A stretch of DNA of 22,328 bases from an uncultured Clostridium sp. (GCA_900556135.1 USNR01000024.1:1-22328); one strand, 5' to 3'. Shown: positions 8,164 through 16,315, counted from the first letter of the stretch. The notes: generated from the letters alone by a model not told the origin. Numbers and translations: made by a program.

Positions 8164-8201
8164 ATTTTATAATCCTTCCTTACAGCACTTTAATACCTAT
8201 G

Positions 8202-8927
8202 CTAGTATACGTTAACTATAGCATGTATAATGCTATCATCTTCTGATTTTATTGCTATTATATGCTTATTATTTTCAAATGAATATAAACATTTAATTTT
8301 ATCATTATATTTTATCTGTTTTTTATACATTATATCTATATTATTAAATCTATTTTCTTTGTAAACATTTTCTGGTAAAGCTTCATATGCAAAGTCTAAA
8401 TAGAATAAATTATGAACATGGTCATTTACATCTATTTGATTTCTTAAAACTTTTAGGTTAACCTCACTACTATAAGAATTCGCTTCTTTTAGTTTAGGTA
8501 TTTCAGTTTCTTCAAATACTTTTTTATTTTCTGGTTTATATTTTCCTATTAAATCTTCTGGCAGTCTCGCTAGAGATTTTGTATCTATATTTATTAAAGC
8601 CCATTTACTACTAGCTAATACTATTAAATTTTCTTGTTCATCATATATCTCATAATCTCTATATGTAAACACTCTGTTTGTATCTCTCGCCCATGTTTTA
8701 ACTTTAATTTTAGAATTATATTTTGCTCTATTTAAAACTTTAACTTTCCAACTTAATAAAATCCAACTTAATTTGGTTTCATCTATTTCATTTAGTCCAT
8801 ATCCAACTTTTTCTGAATGCATTCCGCCTGCATTTTCTAAAACCTTTATTATTGCTTTATTTGTTAATAAGTTTGACTCTCCTACATCTGTAAGTCCTAT
8901 TGTGTATTCACATTCAAAAACTGCCAT
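8202..8927 (-). CDS. Acyl-ACP thioesterase (FatA/FatB-like)
   Basis: A 241-residue cytoplasmic protein with the double hot-dog layout of bacterial acyl-acyl carrier protein thioesterases, which release free fatty acids from acyl-ACP. The first hot-dog half holds LSWKVKVLNRAKYN and KTWARDTNRVFTYRDYEI (about 77-94); the second opens with RNQIDVNDHVHN (162-173), whose D166, N168 and H170 match the catalytic Asp-x-Asn-x-His of the family. Length is usual for the bacterial members. GAGAGGA precedes the ATG and a TTGAAA-17-TATAAT promoter lies just upstream, making this the first gene of a two-gene operon with the transglutaminase-like protein. The link between the two products is not evident. Confidence 0.92.
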   Translation of the reverse strand: MAVFECEYTIGLTDVGESNLLTNKAIIKVLENAGGMHSEKVGYGLNEIDETKLSWILLSWKVKVLNRAKYNSKIKVKTWARDTNRVFTYRDYEIYDEQENLIVLASSKWALINIDTKSLARLPEDLIGKYKPENKKVFEETEIPKLKEANSYSSEVNLKVLRNQIDVNDHVHNLFYLDFAYEALPENVYKENRFNNIDIMYKKQIKYNDKIKCLYSFENNKHIIAIKSEDDSIIHAIVNVY

Positions 8928-8950
8928 TTTTTATCCTCTCCTGTATGTAT

Positions 8951-8979
8951 ATTATATTTTAAAATAAGAATTTTTTCAA
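8951..8979 (-). promoter_or_regulatory. Sigma-A promoter of the thioesterase operon
   Basis: Minus strand TTGAAA (8979-8974), exactly 17 nt, TATAAT (8956-8951), 23 bp before the ATG at 8927. Confidence 0.8.
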
Positions 8980-9073
8980 GGAACAAATCCGAAAATTTTC
9001 AAATTGCAATTATCTTATTTTAATTTACTTACAATATATTTTATATAATACCGAGTTTATGGATTTTTAATAT

Positions 9074-9115
9074 AAAAAAGTGTCGGTAGCTTATGAAAAC
9101 TATTGACACCTTTTT
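9074..9115. terminator. Hairpin with T tracts on both sides
   Basis: AAAAAAGTGTC…TAG pairs with CTA…GACACCTTTTT around a 10-nt loop (GTGTC/GACAC core plus TAG/CTA). It could stop transcription on either strand. It sits between the promoter at 8951-8979 and the gene ending at 9308; no gene on the plus strand uses it here. Confidence 0.6.
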
Positions 9116-9196
9116 ACCATTTCTTTACAAAAGATTTTCTAGAATATTTGGCAATTTTCTTACTCCTCATATTACTTATTTATAATCTTTTCGGTG

Positions 9197-9227
9197 TGAT
9201 TAAAAAATTAATTAGATTTTTTAATCA
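9197..9227. repeat. Perfect 12-bp inverted repeat
   Basis: TGATTAAAAAAT (9197-9208) and ATTTTTTAATCA (9216-9227) are exact complements around a 7-nt loop. It is the middle one of three hairpins in the 340-bp gap 8968-9307, which otherwise holds no gene. It may be a weak terminator or a binding site. Confidence 0.5.
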
Positions 9228-9240
9228 TAGTAGTTAAATG

Positions 9241-9279
9241 AAAAAGTATGTAAAATCTATAATTATTTACATACTTTTT
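9241..9279 (-). terminator. Terminator of the pilin-like gene at 9308-10852
   Basis: AAAAAGTATGTAAA (9241-9254) and TTTACATACTTTTT (9266-9279) form a perfect 14-bp stem with an 11-nt loop, 28 bp past the stop codon of the minus-strand gene. It is symmetric and would work on both strands. Confidence 0.8.
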
Positions 9280-9307
9280 ATGTTCTAATTTTTATCAGTT
9301 CTCTCAA

Positions 9308-10852
9308 TTAATCATCTATTAGCACTGGCGCTTTTTCTCCATTTACCGTTCCTATTTTCCATTCTTTTAACGGAACCTCATAGTCATTTTTATGTTCTTT
9401 TACATATGCATTAAGTGTGTTTACCACTTCTTGCACATTTGAATCATCAAAAGAAATACTTCCCTCATTCACTTCTATGTTTGAATTATTCTTAGTCATA
9501 CTACTTGGATAAAAGCAATTAGTTAAATCAACTGTGGCTCCGCCATAAGCATAATAAAAATTATTTCCATAATTTGTTATCTTCCCTAAACTGCATGTAT
9601 TTATGATATTTCTGGTGCCCGAGCTATATGAGCACCCCATTATTCCACTTGCATAATTGTATGATGAGCTTGTACTTTCACTTCCCTTTATTGTTCCACT
9701 ATTATAACAGTTAACAATTGTTGTTGTTCCACTAACATCATCCCACCTTATTAATCCTCCCGACATATCATTCCCTTTATTTATACAATTTATCAGTGTT
9801 ATATTTCCATAAACCTCACTAGCAAATCCACTTGCACGATCTGCTTCAATATTTACTAAATTACTGCAATTATAAAATTCGCCTCCAGAAGCTCTATAAG
9901 AAAAAACTCCTACACTTGATGCTTTTATATTTCCTGAAAGTCTTAAATTCTTTATTGTACTTCTGCATAATGCCCCAAAAAAGCCAGCACTTTCAGTTCT
10001 GTTCTCGTATAAGTTTTTTATCATATTATTCTGTCCCTCTAAGTTTCCCCAAAACATTTTAGAACTATTACCTGTATCAGGTCCTATTGGTACAAAACCA
10101 ACTCCTGTTTTATCTGTTATTATTTCTTGTAATGTAGTAGTACTCGAGTCATCTATTTTATATGCATCATTTTCTGAATCATATGTCCATTTTAATTCTG
10201 ATTTTGAATATGAAAATTTAGATTCGAAATTCAATGTTTTTGTTAATATAAAGTTTTTGTCCTTAAAAGGTTGAGTAACAGCAACAACATCCTTTACTTC
10301 TCCATTTTCATCTATATAATTTCCCTTTCCATTTGTTCTATTAGCTAATATTACTAAATCCTCTATGCAACTTATCTCATAAGGTTTTTCCTCGCTTCCA
10401 TCACATCTTCCACCTTTAGTTATATCACCAGCATATTCGTCCTTTGTAATCTTATTTGCATCACTAATATTACCTTCACTATCAACCTCATAATATCTAT
10501 CTGAATCAGTAAACAATATTTCAAAAACATCTCCAGCATCATTTACCTCTGTTTTACCTTCACCTGTCTCATCATTCAAGGCTTTTTCTAAGGTATCTTG
10601 CTCAACTCTTGAACCTTTGCTCTTTATCAAAGAAACTGTAGTTGCTCTTTTTACGATCCCTTTCTCCTCGTCAATTTCAGCTTGCTCCTTTGCATTCTTC
10701 GCTTCTCCGATAATCCCATTATTACCTAGTGTAAGTTTTATACCTATACTAGTTAATATTAATAAAACCACAATAGTAACAGCCAAAGCTAATAATGTAA
10801 TTCCTTTAGAATTTTTAATTTCTCCAATTATCTTACCTTTGTTCTTTTCCAT
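9308..10852 (-). CDS. Pilin-like surface protein with GLUG-type beta-helical ectodomain
   Basis: A 514-residue protein. Its N-terminus has a basic leader, SKGITLLALAV (prepilin-type cleavage expected after Gly17) and a hydrophobic helix to about residue 40, then a charged coiled segment (NAKEQAEIDEEK). Glu at +5 of mature pilins is replaced by Ala. A linker ending YYEVDSEGNI is followed by a domain of about 300 residues with recurring Gly-Asn-Cys motifs: FWGNLEGQNNMIKNLY, AGFFGAL…TIKNLRLSG, FYNCSNLVNI, LINCINKG, IVNCYNSGTIKG and NTCSLGKIT. These resemble GLUG/right-handed beta-helix repeats of secreted adhesins. AGGAGG lies upstream of ATG, and tandem stem-loop repeats begin about 58 bp further on. 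Adhesion or surface display is inferred from family knowledge; pilus assembly is unproven. Confidence 0.75.
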   Translation of the reverse strand: MEKNKGKIIGEIKNSKGITLLALAVTIVVLLILTSIGIKLTLGNNGIIGEAKNAKEQAEIDEEKGIVKRATTVSLIKSKGSRVEQDTLEKALNDETGEGKTEVNDAGDVFEILFTDSDRYYEVDSEGNISDANKITKDEYAGDITKGGRCDGSEEKPYEISCIEDLVILANRTNGKGNYIDENGEVKDVVAVTQPFKDKNFILTKTLNFESKFSYSKSELKWTYDSENDAYKIDDSSTTTLQEIITDKTGVGFVPIGPDTGNSSKMFWGNLEGQNNMIKNLYENRTESAGFFGALCRSTIKNLRLSGNIKASSVGVFSYRASGGEFYNCSNLVNIEADRASGFASEVYGNITLINCINKGNDMSGGLIRWDDVSGTTTIVNCYNSGTIKGSESTSSSYNYASGIMGCSYSSGTRNIINTCSLGKITNYGNNFYYAYGGATVDLTNCFYPSSMTKNNSNIEVNEGSISFDDSNVQEVVNTLNAYVKEHKNDYEVPLKEWKIGTVNGEKAPVLIDD

Positions 10853-10910
10853 TTAAGATTCCTCCTAAAAATATTTTTCCTTTTTATATAAATACTCAAA
10901 ATCACCTCTA

Positions 10911-11083
10911 CCCAGCGCATTAACTAATAAATATGAGACACAATTAGGGATTGAAATTTTCGCTTAACTATGAATATATAACTTGCTCGTAGGATGATAA
11001 GGGAAATTTCTGGGTTTCCTAATTTGAATCATACTATTAGTCAAAATGAGCGGACGTCAAACGCATTATAATTATTTTTCCCT
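10911..11083. repeat. Stem-loop repeat, unit 1 of 3
   Basis: The unit starts at AGCGCAT (10914). Left-arm words GACTAATAAATATGA-type and ACACAATTAGGGA are matched in reverse complement by TTTCCTAATT and the ATACTATTAGTCAAA segment on the right. The apex is a small hairpin, TCGT-AGG-ATGA, where the last pair is G·U. The unit ends with GCGGACGTC and a spacer of about 30 nt. It differs from unit 2 at few positions. Confidence 0.9.
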
Positions 11084-11252
11084 AGCGCATTGACTGATAA
11101 ATATGAGACACAATTAGGGATTGAAATTTTCTCTTAACTATGAATATATAACTTGCTCGTAGGACGATAAGGGAAATTTCTGGGTTCCCTAATTTGAATC
11201 ATATTATTAGTCAAAAGAGCGGATGTCAGATGCATTATAATTATCTCTACCT
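11084..11252. repeat. Stem-loop repeat, unit 2 of 3
   Basis: Starts at AGCGCAT (11084), 170 bp after unit 1. The same long imperfect palindrome is present: CAATTAGGGA on the left pairs with TCCCTAATT (11186-11194), and GACTGATAAATATGA pairs with the ATATTATTAGTC segment. The apex is TCGT-AGG-ACGA. GAAATTT and AAATTTC extend the stem. Confidence 0.9.
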
Positions 11253-11397
11253 AGCGCATTGACTAATAAATATGGGACACAATTAGGGATTGAAATTTTC
11301 TCTTAACTATAAACTTATGACTTTCTCGTAGGACGATAAGGGAAATTTCTTTTCCTAATTTGTAACATATTATTAGGCAAAATGAGCGGACGTCAAA
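11253..11397. repeat. Stem-loop repeat, unit 3 of 3, end-truncated spacer
   Basis: Starts at AGCGCAT (11253), 169 bp after unit 2. The arms are conserved (CAATTAGGGA with TTTTCCTAATT) and the apex TCGT-AGG-ACGA is kept, but the middle loop differs (CTATAAACTTATGAC) and the GGG before TTCC is missing, as in the copy at position 1. The array ends at GCGGACGTC (about 11387-11395), without the usual spacer. Confidence 0.88.
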
Positions 11398-11415
11398 AGA
11401 CACACAATATTGGTA

Positions 11416-11618
11416 TTAAGTATATTACTTAAAGATTTTGTTTATAATGAGAGTATAGCAATAAACTACTGAAAAATCAACATTTAATAACAAAAAGTTT
11501 TAAAGAATTTTTATAAAATTATTTTTTGATTTTAAAATAAGATTTAGTAAAATGTAAGAAAATCAGTGATATGCATTAATTTGAAAAGACGGGAGTTTTC
11601 CTTAAGTAATATACTTAA
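11416..11618. mobile_element. Possible ~200-bp MITE-like insertion bounded by 17-bp inverted ends
   Basis: TTAAGTATATTACTTAA (11416-11432) and its exact reverse complement TTAAGTAATATACTTAA (11602-11618) bracket about 170 bp of A/T-rich non-coding sequence. Each end is itself nearly palindromic (TTAAGTA/TACTTAA). The related tail at 117-200 has TATTAAGTATAT joined directly to TATTTTTATGTAA, with no such insert. No transposase is encoded, so mobilisation would be in trans. An alternative is a deletion at the other locus. Confidence 0.4.
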
Positions 11619-11778
11619 TTCAAAATTTATTTTTATGTAATCCTGTTTTACTTTTTAATCGCTTAAATATTATAATAAATTGTTTTATTTCGTAAGTCAC
11701 TTTTATATCCAATTTTACTTTTCTTATTTTTTCAGCACACAGAACTAATTTTGTAAAAAGGCATAAAAAACACAATAA

Positions 11779-11821
11779 GACGCTCCTGTTTGACTGAAAA
11801 TCTCAGCCAGACAAAAGCGTC
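11779..11821 (-). terminator. Hairpin terminator of the lemA-TPM operon
   Basis: Minus strand GACGCT…AGCGTC closes a long imperfect hairpin, with inner pairs TGT/ACA, TG/CA and CTGA/TCAG. It lies 15 bp after the stop codon at 11837. The T tract is separated from the stem by about 8 nt (TTATTGTGTTTTTT). The remaining bases from 11619 to 11778 show no gene. Confidence 0.65.
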
Positions 11822-11836
11822 CCTATTTATTATTAT

Positions 11837-12778
11837 CTAAAAACTTCTTGAGCTTCCTCCGCCTCCTGAAGAGCCACCTCCACCAAAAGAACCGCCTCCT
11901 GAAGAGAATCCCCCTGAAGATCTACCCATGCCACTTCCACCTGATATATTAGAAATCATTGCTATAAAATTAAATAGCACAAAGAAAACTACTATAACAA
12001 TTTGCTTTAATATATAAGATTCAATCCCTGAAAAAGCTGCATCTCTAAAAATAAAATAGTAACATACTGCAACGAAAAACAAATACAGAATTGATATCGA
12101 TGTTTTTTGCCTTCTATTTATCTTTCCCGTTACCTTTAAGCTTCTCAACACTGCTCCAATTATTGATGAAATCAATGGGAATCCAATAAAACCAAACATA
12201 GCTTTAATTGTTTCTGCGTTTCCCTCAGTTTCAGTTGTCTTTACTGCACTCTCAGCTCCAACATCAACATTATATTCTTCTGCAACTACACTTAAAATTG
12301 CACTGAACCCATTTTTTATTCCGTCATTCCAATTATTTTGTTTCAGATAAGGAATAATGTACTCGTCTTGTATTCTGCCTGTTTTTCCATCTGGAAGTAT
12401 ACCTTCTAATCCATATCCTACTTCAATTCTAAACTGTCTCTCTTCAAGTGCAAGTAATAAAAGAACTCCATTATTTTTCGTTTTATCTCCTATGCCAAAC
12501 TTTCTAAATAATTGCACCGCATAGTCTTCTAAAGAATTTCCTTCTAAATTAGGTACTGTAACAACTACTATTTGAGCCCCTGTCTGATTATATAAGCTTT
12601 TATTTGCATTTATAATATAATTTTTTGTTTCTTCGCTAAGAAGCCCTGCATAATCATTAACATAGAAATCTGTAGTTGGATTTACAATAGCAAAAGCTTT
12701 TATATTTAAAACATTTAATAATATAACACATATTATTATAATTTTAATCCAGATACTTTTTTTATTCAAAATTAACAC
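11837..12778 (-). CDS. TPM-domain (YgcG-like) membrane protein
   Basis: From the chosen start the protein has 313 residues. A signal-peptide-like segment (ILNKKSIWIKIIII…KAFA) leads into the TPM domain: DFYVNDYAGLLSEETK, GAQIVVVTVPNLEG, FGIGDKTKNNGVLLLLAL, RIEVGYGLEGILPDG. Two or three membrane helices follow and the C-terminus is the Gly/Ser-rich tail usual in this family (GGGSFGGGGSSGGGGSS). TPM proteins occur next to LemA across bacteria; the domain is exposed outside and its function is not settled (photosystem repair or phosphatase activity reported for some relatives). I chose GTG at 12778 because GGAGG lies 6 nt upstream within the end of lemA and a proper signal sequence results. ATG at 12835 would add 19 basic residues inside lemA. 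The genes overlap by 17 bp. Confidence 0.85.
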   Translation of the reverse strand: MLILNKKSIWIKIIIICVILLNVLNIKAFAIVNPTTDFYVNDYAGLLSEETKNYIINANKSLYNQTGAQIVVVTVPNLEGNSLEDYAVQLFRKFGIGDKTKNNGVLLLLALEERQFRIEVGYGLEGILPDGKTGRIQDEYIIPYLKQNNWNDGIKNGFSAILSVVAEEYNVDVGAESAVKTTETEGNAETIKAMFGFIGFPLISSIIGAVLRSLKVTGKINRRQKTSISILYLFFVAVCYYFIFRDAAFSGIESYILKQIVIVVFFVLFNFIAMISNISGGSGMGRSSGGFSSGGGSFGGGGSSGGGGSSRSF

Positions 12779-13328
12779 TTGGCACCTCCGAGCTACTCTC
12801 TTCTGCCTCAAAATATGTTGCCTTTTCAAATCCAAACATTCCTGCTAATATATTATTTGGAAATCTTTTTATTGTTGTATTTAGATTTTTTACAGAATTA
12901 TTGTAATCTCTTCTTGCAACTGCAATACGATTTTCAGTTCCTGCTAGTTCATCAGATAATTGTTTAAAATTTTCTGATGACTTTAAGTCTGGATAATTTT
13001 CCACCACTACCATCAAAGCATTCAAGGAATTTGTTAATTCATTATTAGCACTTGACTTATCTTCAATACTTTTTGCGTTTACTAATTTAGTTCTTGCATC
13101 TGTTACTTTGTCTATAATCTCATTTTCATGACTTGCATAACCTTTAACTGTGCTAACTAAATTTGGTATTAAATCTGCTCTTCTTTGTAGCATTACATCT
13201 AAATTTGATAATGAACTCTCTACATTTTCTTTCTTTGATACCATACCGTTATACCCATTAACCATTGCTATTGCAATAATTGCTATAATTGCAATAATAC
13301 AAATTATAATTACATTTGATTTTTTCAT
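12762..13328 (-). CDS. lemA: LemA family protein
   Basis: A 188-residue membrane-anchored protein. An N-terminal helix (about 5-23, rich in Ile and Ala) is followed by the LemA core: NGYNGMVSKKENVESSLSNLD, MLQRRADLIPNLVSTVKGYASHE (about 47-69), a long helix, NYPDLKSSENFKQLSDELAGTENRIAVARRDYN and FPNNILAGMFGF. This matches LemA over its whole usual length. The helical domain sits outside the cell or near the membrane; its role is unknown, though it often pairs with TPM-domain proteins as here. AGGAGGATTTT precedes the ATG. The last codons carry the ribosome binding site and start of the TPM gene, so the two are translationally coupled. Confidence 0.95.
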   Translation of the reverse strand: MKKSNVIIICIIAIIAIIAIAMVNGYNGMVSKKENVESSLSNLDVMLQRRADLIPNLVSTVKGYASHENEIIDKVTDARTKLVNAKSIEDKSSANNELTNSLNALMVVVENYPDLKSSENFKQLSDELAGTENRIAVARRDYNNSVKNLNTTIKRFPNNILAGMFGFEKATYFEAEESSSEVPSVNFE

Positions 13329-13368
13329 AATAAAATCCTCCTATATTTTTATTATTCTATCAATTATA

Positions 13369-13397
13369 AAAATAACATTCACTCAATTTTCTGTCAA
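13369..13397 (-). promoter_or_regulatory. Probable lemA promoter
   Basis: Minus strand TTGACA (13397-13392), 17 nt, TATTTT (13374-13369). The -35 box is perfect and the -10 box weak. It lies about 40 bp before the lemA ATG. Confidence 0.45.
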
Positions 13398-13483
13398 TAG
13401 TTTTTTGCTTTTTCGTAATATAATTATTCGTTTTTAATATTAATTAATATCTAAATAATATTTTTTAATTTTCTGCACACAAT

Positions 13484-13499
13484 TATACCAATAGGTATA
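13484..13499. promoter_or_regulatory. Possible operator: TATACC/GGTATA inverted repeat
   Basis: TATACC, a 4-nt AATA spacer and GGTATA form a perfect 6-bp dyad between the divergent lemA and XRE regulator genes, about 100 bp before the regulator. It could be a site for that regulator; nothing else supports this. Confidence 0.25.
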
Positions 13500-13600
13500 T
13501 CTATACATATTAGTTTCTGTAAAATTTTATTTATACATGCTATATTTTTACATATAGAAATTTTTTCTAATAATAAGTGTCTTAAGAATTGGAGGTTATT

Positions 13601-13930
13601 ATGGCAGTTGATTATGTAATAATTGGACAAAGGCTAAAAAATGCAAGAAAAAGTGCAGATATGACACAACAAGAGTTAGCAGAAAAATTAAATCTTTCTG
13701 TTGCTTTTATAAGTAGAGTTGAAAGAGGTAGTTCACACATAAACTTACGAAGATTAACTGAATTTTGTTCTGCATTAGGAATTTCTGAAGGAACGGTTCT
13801 TAACGGAGTTTCTAACATGGATGAACATTATTTATCTTCTGAGTTTAATGATATATTAGAAAAATGTTCACCAAAGAAACAAAAACTAATTTATAAATTA
13901 TCAAAAATAATCGCTGAAGAGGAAGAATGA
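13601..13930 (+). CDS. XRE-family HTH transcriptional regulator
   Basis: A 109-residue protein with a Cro/CI-type helix-turn-helix in its first half: IGQRLKNARKSADMTQQELAEKL (about 8-30), then NLSVAFISRVERG (31-43) as the recognition helix region and INLRRLTEFCSALGI. The second half is a short charged region (SEFNDILEKCSPKKQKLIYKL) that may dimerise. ATG at 13601 was chosen because GGAGG is at 13591-13595; the TTG further upstream at 13589 overlaps that site. It ends inside its own terminator, 130 bp before pflB. The target is unknown; regulation of pflBA or lemA is possible from position only. Confidence 0.9.
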   Translation: MAVDYVIIGQRLKNARKSADMTQQELAEKLNLSVAFISRVERGSSHINLRRLTEFCSALGISEGTVLNGVSNMDEHYLSSEFNDILEKCSPKKQKLIYKLSKIIAEEEE

Positions 13931-13954
13931 TTTTTGTCATTCTTCCATTTTTTT
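13921..13954 (+). terminator. Terminator containing the regulator's stop codon
   Basis: GGAAGAATGA (13921-13930) pairs perfectly with TCATTCTTCC (13937-13946) around TTTTTG and is followed by ATTTTTTT. The TGA stop codon forms the last three bases of the left arm. Confidence 0.85.
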
Positions 13955-14059
13955 CATTGATATTTATTATGTGATATGTTAATATTAATAGTATAAATTT
14001 TTATAATTTTTTTATTCAAAAAGTTATTATTTTACTTAAAGAGAAAGGATGATAATTAT

Positions 14060-16291
14060 ATGAAATTTGAACAATGGAAAGATTTTAATAGTGGAAGATG
14101 GCAAGATGAAATTAATGTTAGAGATTTTATTTTCCATAATTACACGCCTTATGAAGGTGATGAGAGTTTTCTAGCCGGACCAACAGAAAAAGTTACAAAA
14201 TTATGGAATAAGGTTTTGGATTTATATAAAGAGGAAAAGGATAAGGGTGTTCTTGATGTTGACACCAAAACTCCTTCTGGAATAAATAGATATCAACCTG
14301 GATATCTTGATAAAGATTTAGAAGATATTGTAGGATTTCAAACTGATGCACCTCTAAAAAGAGCTATAATGCCTAATGGTGGTATTCGTATAGTAGAAAA
14401 GTCTTGTGAAGCATATGGATATAAAGTTGATGATGAAGTTGAATATATTTATCACAATTTAAGAAAAACTCATAATGATGGTGTTTTTGATGTATACACA
14501 CCCGATATTCGTATTGCTAGGTCACATCATTTATTAACTGGTTTACCTGATGGATACGGTCGTGGACGTATAATTGGGGATTATAGACGTGTTCCCCTTT
14601 ATGGTGTTGACGCTTTGATTGATGAAAAAAAGGAAGAGCTTGATATTTTAAATGTAGACGAATTTACTGAATCTGTAATTAGAAGTCGTGAAGAAACTGC
14701 AGAACAAATTAAGGCTTTAGAAGATTTAAAGAAAATGGCAAATGGCTATGGCTTTGACATTTCTATACCTGCTTCAAATTCTAAAGAAGCAGTACAATGG
14801 CTATATTTTGCTTATTTAGGTGCTATAAAAGATCAAAATGGTGCTGCAATGTCTTTGGGTAGAACTTCTACATTTTTAGATATATACTTCGAAAGAGATT
14901 TAAAAAACGGTTCTATCACAGAATCTGAAGTTCAAGAACTTATGGATCAATTTGTTATGAAACTTAGAATGGTACGTTTTTTACGTGCTCCTGAATATAA
15001 CAGCTTATTTAGTGGTGATCCTGTATGGGTTACAGAAAGCATTGGTGGTATGGGAATTGATGGCAGGACTTTAGTTACTAAAAACTCTTTTAGAATTCTT
15101 CATACACTAGAAAATTTAGGTGCTGCTCCAGAACCAAATTTAACTGTTCTTTGGTCTAAACATTTACCAAAAGCTTTTAAAGATTATTGTGCAAAAATAT
15201 CAATTGCAACATCTTCTATTCAATATGAAAATGATGATTTAATGAGGATCACTTTAGGAGATGATTACGGTATTGCTTGTTGTGTTTCTGCAATGAAAAT
15301 TGGTAAACAAATGCAATTCTTTGGAGCCAGAGCAAACCTTGCAAAAGCTTTGCTATATGCCATAAATGGTGGACGTGATGAGAACACAGGTAAACAGGTA
15401 ACTCCTGAGTTTGAATCTATAAAAAGTGAATATTTAGACTATGACGAAGTAGTTAGAAAATACGACCAAATGCTAGACTATGTTGCTATGATTTATATAA
15501 AAGCTTTAAATGCCATTCATTATATGCATGATAAATATTCATATGAAGCTTTAGAAATGGCATTACATGATAAAGAAATTTTACGTACAATGGCTTGTGG
15601 TATAGCTGGTTTATCTGTTGTTGCTGATTCCCTTTCAGCTATAAAATATGCAAAAGTAAAAGTTGTTCGTGATGAAACAGGACTTGCTACAGATTATATT
15701 GTTGAAGGAGATTATCCAAAATACGGAAATGATGATGATAGAGTTGATAGTATTGCAGTTGATTTAGTAAAAACATTTATGAAGAAACTAGAACGTCATT
15801 ACACTTATAGAAACTCTAAGCCAACACTATCAGTTTTAACTATAACTTCAAATGTTGTTTATGGTAAAAATACAGGTAACACTCCTGATGGAAGAAGAGC
15901 TGGTGCTCCATTTGGACCAGGTGCTAACCCTCTTCATGGTAGAGACAGTTCTGGTGCATTAGCTGTAATGAACACTATCGCAAGATTACCTTACGATTAT
16001 TCTGAAGATGGAATATCTTTTACATTCTCAATCTCTCCTAGTACATTAGGAAAGGATGATGAAACCAAAATAAATAATTTAGTTAGTATGCTAGATGGAT
16101 ATTTCCTTCAATCTGGTCATCATATAAATGTAAATGTTTTTGATAGAGCTTTACTTTTAGATGCAATGGATCACCCTGAAAAATATCCTCAATTAACAAT
16201 ACGTGTTTCTGGTTATGCTGTAAACTTTACAAAATTAACTAGAGAACAACAATTAGATGTAGTTAACAGAACAATTCATGAAAGAATTTAA
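14060..16291 (+). CDS. pflB: Pyruvate formate-lyase (formate C-acetyltransferase)
   Basis: A 743-residue glycyl-radical enzyme that splits pyruvate with CoA into acetyl-CoA and formate during anaerobic fermentation in the cytoplasm. The active-site Cys pair is in YGIACCVSAM (C407 and C408) and the radical Gly is in RVSGYAVNF (G718), close to the C-terminus as required. TPSGINRYQPGYLDKDLE and the TGLPDGYGRGRIIGDYRR block (about 156-173) are typical of true PFL rather than glycerol/diol dehydratase relatives. Length is close to the Escherichia coli enzyme. AAAGGATG lies 10 nt before the ATG. It is followed after 24 bp by its activase, so both form one operon. I saw no convincing Fnr or Rex site upstream. 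Confidence 0.98.
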   Translation: MKFEQWKDFNSGRWQDEINVRDFIFHNYTPYEGDESFLAGPTEKVTKLWNKVLDLYKEEKDKGVLDVDTKTPSGINRYQPGYLDKDLEDIVGFQTDAPLKRAIMPNGGIRIVEKSCEAYGYKVDDEVEYIYHNLRKTHNDGVFDVYTPDIRIARSHHLLTGLPDGYGRGRIIGDYRRVPLYGVDALIDEKKEELDILNVDEFTESVIRSREETAEQIKALEDLKKMANGYGFDISIPASNSKEAVQWLYFAYLGAIKDQNGAAMSLGRTSTFLDIYFERDLKNGSITESEVQELMDQFVMKLRMVRFLRAPEYNSLFSGDPVWVTESIGGMGIDGRTLVTKNSFRILHTLENLGAAPEPNLTVLWSKHLPKAFKDYCAKISIATSSIQYENDDLMRITLGDDYGIACCVSAMKIGKQMQFFGARANLAKALLYAINGGRDENTGKQVTPEFESIKSEYLDYDEVVRKYDQMLDYVAMIYIKALNAIHYMHDKYSYEALEMALHDKEILRTMACGIAGLSVVADSLSAIKYAKVKVVRDETGLATDYIVEGDYPKYGNDDDRVDSIAVDLVKTFMKKLERHYTYRNSKPTLSVLTITSNVVYGKNTGNTPDGRRAGAPFGPGANPLHGRDSSGALAVMNTIARLPYDYSEDGISFTFSISPSTLGKDDETKINNLVSMLDGYFLQSGHHINVNVFDRALLLDAMDHPEKYPQLTIRVSGYAVNFTKLTREQQLDVVNRTIHERI

Positions 16292-16315
16292 TGCACTATA
16301 AGGATGTGAAACATT

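Noticed and set aside
10911..11400. CRISPR array
   Set aside because: Units are about 170 bp and nearly identical throughout, with no short repeat/unique spacer alternation and no cas genes nearby.
10911..11400. Integron attC sites
   Set aside because: The units are imperfect palindromes of suitable size, but the RYYYAAC and GTTRRRY core boxes are absent and no gene cassettes or integrase are present.
12779..12835. Longer TPM protein starting at ATG 12835
   Set aside because: It would add 19 basic residues encoded within lemA ahead of a clean signal peptide, without a ribosome site.
13955..14059. Fnr or Rex operator upstream of pflB
   Set aside because: Partial words such as TTGAT and GTTAA occur, but no complete dyad (TTGAT-N4-ATCAA or TTGTTAA-N6-TTAACAA) is present. 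A TATAAT at 14002-14007 has no fitting -35.
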